DNA of 17,936 nucleotides from an uncultured Nitrospira sp. (lineage in GTDB: Bacteria; Nitrospirota; Nitrospiria; Nitrospirales; Nitrospiraceae), in NCBI GenBank assembly GCA_946479785.1, contig CAMLHQ010000065.1:1-17936 (forward strand), written 5' to 3'. The notes beneath the pieces were generated by a model, which was not told the origin of the DNA, did no database searches, and saw nothing but the letters and a program-made list of their open reading frames with translations. Shown here piece by piece: positions 13,358 to 17,936 of this stretch; the first letter of the stretch is position 1; each line of letters begins with the position of its first letter. Made by a program: the position numbers and the translations under genes.

Positions 13358-14917
13358 CTAGACGCTCGCCGGCAGAAGGATCGTAAACGTCGTTCCCTTT
13401 CCTTCCTCGCTGTCCACCGCAATCGAGCCATGATGTTCTTCGATGATCCCTTTGACCACGGTCAAGCCCAGACCGGTTCCTTTGCCGAACTCTTTGGTCG
13501 TAAAGAACGGCTCGAAGATCTTGCTCACGACCTCCTTCCGGATGCCGTGGCCCGTATCGAACATCGTGAGTTTCACCATATCTCTCTCCTGACTGAGCTC
13601 GAGTCGTAACGTGCCACCCTCCGGCATCGCATGAACCGCGTTCATAATGAGATTGATCAACACCTGATTCATCTGATCGCTGTCGGCTTGGACGTGGGGA
13701 CAGTCAGGATCCATGTGCGTCTGTACCTGCACCCGGTGATTGGCCAGTCGCTCGCAGAACATCTCCAGGCTATTCTCGATCACCTCTTGCAGGGCCAGGG
13801 GGCCAGGCTGCGGCGGTTTCCTCCGCGCGAACGACAACAGTTGATTCATGACTCTGGTAATCCGCTCCACCTGTGCGATGATGGTTTGCAGCCCCTTTTT
13901 AACCGGCTCGTCCTTGACGCGATCCAAGAGATATTCCGCACGGCCGAGAATGACGTTCATCGGCGTGCCGATCTCGTGCGCCATGCCGGAGGCCAGCGTC
14001 CCCAGTTCGGCAACCCGCTCGGTACGGCGCAGCTGTTCCTCTAACCGAGTGCGGTCGGTAATGTCGCGAAGGATGACCGTAAAGAACTTCGTCCCTTCGA
14101 CGGTGACGTGCGAAATGGCCGCTTCAATCGGAAACTCTTCACCGTCGGCCCGCAGCCCCGTCACCGTGCCAAGTTGCCCCATCTTTCGGCTCGTCACCCC
14201 CGACTGGCCGAATCCCTTCACGTGGTGACGGTGGGCCTCGCGGAAACGAGCCGGGATGAACTTGTCGAGTGGTTGACCGATGGCATCGCGAGATGGACAT
14301 TGGAACATGCGCTCCGCCGCGTCATTAAAGACGACCACTTTCTGTTCATGGTCAACGGTGATGATGGCATCCATCGCGGAGTCGATAATGCTCTCGAGCC
14401 TGAGCTTGCTGATCAGATATTGCTCCTCCACCCGTTGCCGGCTGGCCATCGCTCCCATGACGGCGGTCTCCGCATAGGCTCGTGCCTCTATTGCCGCTTC
14501 CATCAACCCCTCCGCATGGGACCGTTCGACACGCTCCGACATCAGATCCTGCATAATCTTGGTCCTATTCGTCTCCGCTTGGAGCAATTCAGACTGAGTT
14601 CGCTTGAGCTGAAGCAGGCCCCACGCCAACAGCCAGAGGACAAACATTCCCAATGCCCGATTCAGCACACCGTATTGGAGAAGTAGGCCGGCAGGCTTCA
14701 CAAACAAATCGGCCCAGAGCAGAGCCGTCGCAGCGATGCAGAAATACACTGGATCGCGCTCGCGCGAGGAGAGGAACGTCATGAGGAGCGGAACGACGTA
14801 GAGGACGGAAACGGCCACTCCGATAGGAGTCAGCAGATCAACGATAAAGATGCCGAGACCTAGAGCGGGAATCGCCCAGGGCACAACTCGCATCACCATA
14901 CCATTGGCGACCTTCAT
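13358..14917 (-). CDS. NtrB-like PAS sensor histidine kinase, four membrane segments
   Basis: 519 residues. The N-terminal 105 residues contain about four hydrophobic helices with very short loops and no sizeable periplasmic sensor. A coiled region (105-172) leads to a PAS domain (about 173-290: SIIDSAMDAIITVDHEQKVV, VVFNDAAERMFQC, and the C-cap FTVILRDITDR). The kinase core has H-box SGMAHEIGTPMNVILGRAEY with phospho-acceptor His314, N-box QVLINLIMNAVHAM (Asn426), G1 DTGHGI (454-459), F-box FEPFFTTKE and G2 GKGTGLGLTVV (478-488). All catalytic boxes are intact. It should phosphorylate the response regulator encoded 29 bases upstream on the same strand. The sensor input is probably membrane or redox state, or a PAS-bound ligand. 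GGGGA lies before the ATG, a modest ribosome binding site consistent with coupling. Confidence 0.93.
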   Translation of the reverse strand: MKVANGMVMRVVPWAIPALGLGIFIVDLLTPIGVAVSVLYVVPLLMTFLSSRERDPVYFCIAATALLWADLFVKPAGLLLQYGVLNRALGMFVLWLLAWGLLQLKRTQSELLQAETNRTKIMQDLMSERVERSHAEGLMEAAIEARAYAETAVMGAMASRQRVEEQYLISKLRLESIIDSAMDAIITVDHEQKVVVFNDAAERMFQCPSRDAIGQPLDKFIPARFREAHRHHVKGFGQSGVTSRKMGQLGTVTGLRADGEEFPIEAAISHVTVEGTKFFTVILRDITDRTRLEEQLRRTERVAELGTLASGMAHEIGTPMNVILGRAEYLLDRVKDEPVKKGLQTIIAQVERITRVMNQLLSFARRKPPQPGPLALQEVIENSLEMFCERLANHRVQVQTHMDPDCPHVQADSDQMNQVLINLIMNAVHAMPEGGTLRLELSQERDMVKLTMFDTGHGIRKEVVSKIFEPFFTTKEFGKGTGLGLTVVKGIIEEHHGSIAVDSEEGKGTTFTILLPASV

Positions 14918-14946
14918 ACGATCGGTCCCCGATCAGAAGAAGGAGA

Positions 14947-16326
14947 TCAATCCTCCGGTTGAGGCTTGCCTTCGATCTCCGCCAGCTTACGGTACAGTGT
15001 TTTACGATCGATGCCAAGAGCCTGCGCCGCTTGATACTTATTGCCCCCCGTTTTTTCGAGGATTTTCTTGATGTATTCCTTTTCGATCTCATGCAGCGGC
15101 AGTGTCTTTTCCGCAGCCTCATCCAGAACACGCCGGTCGCCGCGCGCCCCCTGTACGGCGGGCGGCAAATCGTCGGGAGTCACTTTCTCTCCCCGGCTGA
15201 GTGTCACGGCCCGCTCAATGACATTCTCCAACTCGCGGACATTCCCGGGCCAGGTATAATCTATCAACATGGCCAGCGCAGCCTCGCTGACGCCCTTCAC
15301 CTCTTTCCCTCGCGCCTCTCCGCACTTCCTGAGGAACCCTTCGACCAGCAAAGGAATATCCTCCCGCCGATCTCGGAGCGGTGGCAGCTTCAACTCGATA
15401 ACGTTGAGCCGATAGTAGAGATCATCTCTGAACCGCTTCGCCTTCACTTCTTCGGCGAGAGTGAGATTCGTGGCTGCGATGATCCGCACATCGACTGCGA
15501 TCGGCTTGGTGGCTCCCACCCGCCGGATTTCTTTCTCTTGGATCGCGCGGAGCAATTTTGCCTGGAGCATGATCGGCAATTCACTGATCTCGTCGAGAAA
15601 GAGTGTGCCGTTCTGCGCTTCTTCGAACAAGCCACGCTTGTCAAACCTGGCATCGGTGAAGGATCCCCGCATGTGCCCAAAGAGTTCGCTTTCCAAGAGT
15701 TGCTCGGGAATTGCGGCACAGTTGACCGGCACGAATGGGGCATCTTTGCGGTCGCTATTATAGTGAATGGCCTTGGCGACCAATTCTTTGCCCGTGCCGC
15801 TCTCACCGGTGATCAAGAGATTGGTCGGACTGTCCGCCACCCGCTTGATCAGATCGAAGACGGCTTGCATCGCCTTACTCTTGCCGAGGATGTGATGGAA
15901 ACTGTATTCTTTGTGCACTTCTTTCCGCAGCCGACTGACTTCCCGGCGCAGCGCCGCTTCCCGGAGCACCCGCTCGACCGCACGGATCAGCTCATCTTTC
16001 TTGACCGGTTTGGTGAGGTAATCGCTCGCTCCATGCTTCATCGCTTCCACTGCAGTCTCAACTGAACCGAAGGCGGTCATGAGAATGACGCTGATGTCGG
16101 GAAACGTTTTCTTGATCTCAGTCAGTAGTTCAATTCCCTGCATGCCCTTCATGCGCAGATCGCTCAAGACGACAGCATAGTCTCCTTCGCCGAGCAGCTT
16201 CAGCGCCTCCTGACCGCTGCCGGCCGTGGTGACCTGATGCCCACGATCCTTGAGCATGTCGTGGACCATTTCACGCATGTCGGCATCGTCATCGATCACG
16301 AGAATTGCGCCCCGATCTTCGATCAT
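14947..16326 (-). CDS. NtrC-family sigma-54-dependent response regulator, variant GSFTDA loop
   Basis: 459 residues. The receiver domain (1-120) has the acidic pocket IDDD (11-14), phospho-acceptor Asp56 (LSDLRM), Thr84 and Lys106. The AAA+ domain (about 142-375) has Walker A GESGTGKE (174-181), Walker B TLFLDEIS (241-248) and arginine-finger region RFRDDLYYRLNV. A Fis-type helix-turn-helix (about 413-452: EKEYIKKILEKTGGNKYQAA, LGIDRKTLYRKL) ends the protein. It should remodel sigma-54 RNA polymerase at -24/-12 promoters when phosphorylated. The L1 loop that touches sigma-54 reads GSFTDA (221-226) rather than GAFTGA. The start ATG has AAGGA seven bases upstream. Four sigma-54-type promoters in the window, including one before this gene, make it the obvious candidate activator. 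Confidence 0.95.
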   Translation of the reverse strand: MIEDRGAILVIDDDADMREMVHDMLKDRGHQVTTAGSGQEALKLLGEGDYAVVLSDLRMKGMQGIELLTEIKKTFPDISVILMTAFGSVETAVEAMKHGASDYLTKPVKKDELIRAVERVLREAALRREVSRLRKEVHKEYSFHHILGKSKAMQAVFDLIKRVADSPTNLLITGESGTGKELVAKAIHYNSDRKDAPFVPVNCAAIPEQLLESELFGHMRGSFTDARFDKRGLFEEAQNGTLFLDEISELPIMLQAKLLRAIQEKEIRRVGATKPIAVDVRIIAATNLTLAEEVKAKRFRDDLYYRLNVIELKLPPLRDRREDIPLLVEGFLRKCGEARGKEVKGVSEAALAMLIDYTWPGNVRELENVIERAVTLSRGEKVTPDDLPPAVQGARGDRRVLDEAAEKTLPLHEIEKEYIKKILEKTGGNKYQAAQALGIDRKTLYRKLAEIEGKPQPED

Positions 16327-16409
16327 CTTTCAATCCTTCCAAAGTCGAATGGTCTCAAGGCTAGCTTCTCACAATATAATAAGGTTAATCGTATCTGCCC
16401 CGAAATGCC

Positions 16410-16456
16410 ACAGCCGTGTAATAAGGCTGTCCACAATCGCCTCATTTTTAAGGCGA
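16410..16456 (-). repeat. Two adjacent hairpins in the regulator leader
   Basis: ACAGCC (16410-16415) pairs with GGCTGT (16425-16430), and TCGCCT (16437-16442) pairs with AGGCGA (16451-16456). Both would form in the predicted ~154-base leader of the response regulator mRNA. Neither has a following T-run. An A/T-rich segment with TAATAAGG repeats surrounds them. Confidence 0.4.
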
Positions 16457-16490
16457 GAAATCAGAATATTGGCTGTATAGTCATTAGCTT

Positions 16491-16506
16491 AGCAAAGGCA
16501 GGACCA
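16491..16506 (-). promoter_or_regulatory. Sigma-54-type promoter of the regulator/kinase operon
   Basis: On the minus strand TGGTCCTGCCTTTGCT keeps TGG, the last C of the -24 block, the 10-base GG-GC spacing and a full TTGCT. The predicted start is near 16480, about 154 bases before the ATG. Two direct copies of TTCAGCGAG (16533-16541 and 16578-16586, 45 bases apart) lie just upstream and could be activator sites. Confidence 0.45.
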
Positions 16507-16637
16507 ACCTCACCCGCTCAGAAAGGTATAAGTTCAGCGAGATTTGAAGACGTCCGCCCCCACTTAATCAAAGCACCTTCAGCGAGCAGTTTCGATTGTT
16601 GTAGTATTTGTCTCTCCGTGATTTACATTAGAGACTT

Positions 16638-16663
16638 TTAACGGCCCGTTAACTCCCCGTTAA
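16638..16663. promoter_or_regulatory. Operator-like TTAACGG/CCGTTAA repeats before zinc-ribbon gene
   Basis: TTAACGG (16638-16644) and CCGTTAA (16646-16652) form a perfect inverted repeat with a 1-base centre. A third copy CCGTTAA (16657-16663) repeats the second exactly 11 bases later (7-base unit plus 4-base spacer). That period is the layout of OmpR/PhoB-type response regulator boxes. It lies about 57 bases before the ATG at 16720. Confidence 0.55.
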
Positions 16664-16719
16664 TCTTTCGCTGTTACATTCCGGCTCGAAACAGGACACA
16701 TCAACAGGAGGTCTGACAG

Positions 16720-16890
16720 ATGACTTGCAAAAAATGCAAAGGCTTGATGGTTGAAGAATGGCGACCGGACTACTTGCCGGAGTCGGCCGTGATGCGATGC
16801 GTCAATTGCGGCCTGGTACTGGACCCCTTGATCGAACGAAACCGGCTCACACGTGCGCGCGCAACACAGACGACGCTCCACGCCGCATAA
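16720..16890 (+). CDS. 56-residue zinc-ribbon protein (paralogue B)
   Basis: 56 codons from the ATG at 16720 to TAA at 16888-16890. AGGAGG lies eight bases upstream, a strong ribosome binding site. The protein begins MTCKKCKGLMVEEW and continues with MRCVNCGLVLDPLIERNRLT. Cysteines C3/C6 and C27/C30 make one zinc ribbon, and the tail is basic and Thr/Ala-rich. It shares the core CxxCxGLMV...RCVxCGxxxDPxI with the protein at 10001-10237 but lacks that protein's N- and C-terminal tails. I do not recognise a named family; a small regulatory or nucleic-acid-binding role is the usual guess. It is a single-gene unit: the neighbours are divergent (response regulator) and convergent (exonuclease III), and a repeat-rich operator lies directly upstream. 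Confidence 0.82.
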   Translation: MTCKKCKGLMVEEWRPDYLPESAVMRCVNCGLVLDPLIERNRLTRARATQTTLHAA

Positions 16891-17160
16891 GGCCGTGGGA
16901 AGCTCACTCCAATTCGGCCGGGCCGATCGACTTGCGCTCGGCCGAAAAGGACCGGTGTAGATGTCGCGCTCGCAGCTGAACCGGAAACAAACGCCTGAGT
17001 CAGTAAGTACGTGCAGTCAATTTTCGCTCGTTGCGGCCCGACATCTGCTTCTGTCCTGAACACCGCTAAAAATTTTACGAGTCCTTAACCCGCCGGCGTT
17101 CTTCTCTTCACGGCATGCCGGCCGTTTCTCTTTCAGATCTGGATGTGATGTGATGAATCA

Positions 17161-17934
17161 CTACAATGCGAACTCCGCCCAGAGAAAGGTGTGGTCAGAC
17201 GGGTCCACGGCCCGGCGAGGTTCAAGATCGACATCCGCCTTGATGCATTTCTCAGCCAGCGGAGCTGTCGCCAATATATGGTCGATGCGCCAGCCTTTGT
17301 TGCTTTCCAGGGAACTCGGTGCCCGATAATCCCAAAACGTATACTGCTGTCGATCCGGATACAGCTTCACAAACACGTCTCGAAATCCCCACGCTACGGT
17401 CGTTTCGTACGCCTTCCGCGCATCTTCGTGATAGCAGACATGCGTGAGGTGTTTCTCTGGGCTATGAACGTCCATTGGTCTGGGCGCCACATTCATATCA
17501 CCGCACCAGATCGCCGGCTTGTCCGATGACAGATACTTCTCGAAGTATTTCCGCAGTCGCTTGAACCATTCGAGCTTGTACGCATACTTGGGCGAATCGA
17601 TCTCGAATCCCTGGGGGATATACGTGTTAATGATAGGGATACCGTCGATTTCGACGTGCAAGAGCCTCGGTTCGTCAGGTTCCCCGCCATCGTCCAAACC
17701 TGCCCGCACCAGCCCAGGTTTCTTCCGGCTCAGAACCGCCACGCCGTTATAAGACTTCATCCCCCGAAATGTAATTTCATAGCCGGATGGAACGAGCGCC
17801 AGGAGGGGAAACTCGCTGTCCTGAACTTTCGTTTCCTGCAGACAGAGCACATCGGGCTTTTGCTTGTCCAACCAATTCAGCAAGATTGGCAGGCGTTTGC
17901 GCAACGAATTTACTTTGTAAGTGGCGATTTTCAT
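17161..17934 (-). CDS. xth: Exodeoxyribonuclease III (AP endonuclease family)
   Basis: 257 residues, complete, starting 2 bases from the window edge, so its ribosome binding site is not visible. It belongs to the exonuclease III branch of the EEP nuclease superfamily: a Mg-dependent AP endonuclease and 3'-repair exonuclease in base excision repair. Visible motifs are LQETK (Glu34, metal ligand), NTYIPQG (Tyr105), WCGDMNVAP (Asp146, Asn148), GWRIDHIL (Asp218) and DPSDHTFLWAEF (Asp247, catalytic His248). The N-terminal strand reads KIATYKVNSLR where the family has KIATWNVNS, so residue 7, normally the metal-site Asn, is Lys. One base (AAA versus AAC/AAT) separates the two. The remaining active site is intact, so activity may be reduced, or this may be a sequence error. 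It is convergent with the zinc-ribbon gene. Confidence 0.92.
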   Translation of the reverse strand: MKIATYKVNSLRKRLPILLNWLDKQKPDVLCLQETKVQDSEFPLLALVPSGYEITFRGMKSYNGVAVLSRKKPGLVRAGLDDGGEPDEPRLLHVEIDGIPIINTYIPQGFEIDSPKYAYKLEWFKRLRKYFEKYLSSDKPAIWCGDMNVAPRPMDVHSPEKHLTHVCYHEDARKAYETTVAWGFRDVFVKLYPDRQQYTFWDYRAPSSLESNKGWRIDHILATAPLAEKCIKADVDLEPRRAVDPSDHTFLWAEFAL

Positions 17935-17936
17935 AG

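Noticed and set aside
14959..16065. 368-codon plus-strand open frame
   Set aside because: It is entirely antisense to the well-supported response regulator gene; its length is a by-product of that gene's codon bias.
16891..17160. GC-rich inverted repeats (TTCGGCC...GGCCGAA and CGGCATGCCG) between convergent genes
   Set aside because: They can form hairpins, but none is followed by a T-run on either strand, so I do not call a terminator. No gene is seen in this stretch.
1..17936. Mobile elements, CRISPR arrays, tRNA/rRNA genes
   Set aside because: I looked for transposase motifs, regularly spaced repeats and conserved RNA sequences on both strands and found none.

Overview
The window reads as chromosomal DNA of a moderately GC-rich Gram-negative bacterium. 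The closest overall fit is a member of Nitrospirota (Nitrospira-like). This is inferred from the mix of protein families: paired MlaC-type periplasmic proteins, DUF2934, an FHA/trypsin-like protease pair, a CpgS-like GTPase-fold protein and a sigma-54 two-component system. It is not based on a marker gene. I see no tRNA, rRNA, insertion sequence, CRISPR array or phage gene.

Layout. Positions 1-3093 lie on the minus strand: a partial PH-domain membrane protein, a diaminopimelate dehydrogenase-like enzyme coupled to a nitroreductase, a DUF2934 protein, a secreted PepSY protein and a possible 60-residue small protein. Positions 3406-5325 lie on the plus strand: a sigma-54 promoter, a dodecin and two MlaC-family periplasmic proteins. 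A roughly 700-base gene-poor stretch follows, with a clear minus-strand terminator. Positions 6024-11647 form a compact minus-strand block, in transcription order: CpgS-like protein, a small zinc-ribbon protein, an FHA protein broken by a one-base frameshift, a membrane-anchored coiled-coil trypsin-like protease, a tandem universal stress protein and a malic enzyme. Positions 11764-13161 (plus) carry an NTF2-like secreted protein and an Hsp20 chaperone, each behind a sigma-54-type promoter. Positions 13358-16326 (minus) encode an NtrC-type response regulator and its PAS histidine kinase. The right end has a second, 56-residue zinc-ribbon gene (plus) behind a striking operator-like repeat, and a full-length exonuclease III (minus).

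How it fits together. Four correctly oriented -24/-12 (sigma-54) elements sit in front of the dodecin/MlaC unit, the NTF2-like gene, hsp20 and the response regulator gene. The only sigma-54 activator in the window is that response regulator, and its sigma-54-contact loop reads GSFTDA instead of GAFTGA. The most economical hypothesis is a local, self-regulated sigma-54 envelope/protein-stress regulon: flavin buffering, lipid or periplasmic transport, chaperone. The neighbouring protease/FHA/Usp block is functionally related but has no visible sigma-54 promoter. Other points worth attention are the FHA frameshift, the lysine at the metal-site asparagine of exonuclease III, the zinc-ribbon paralogue pair, and the 11-bp-period TTAACGG/CCGTTAA repeat.
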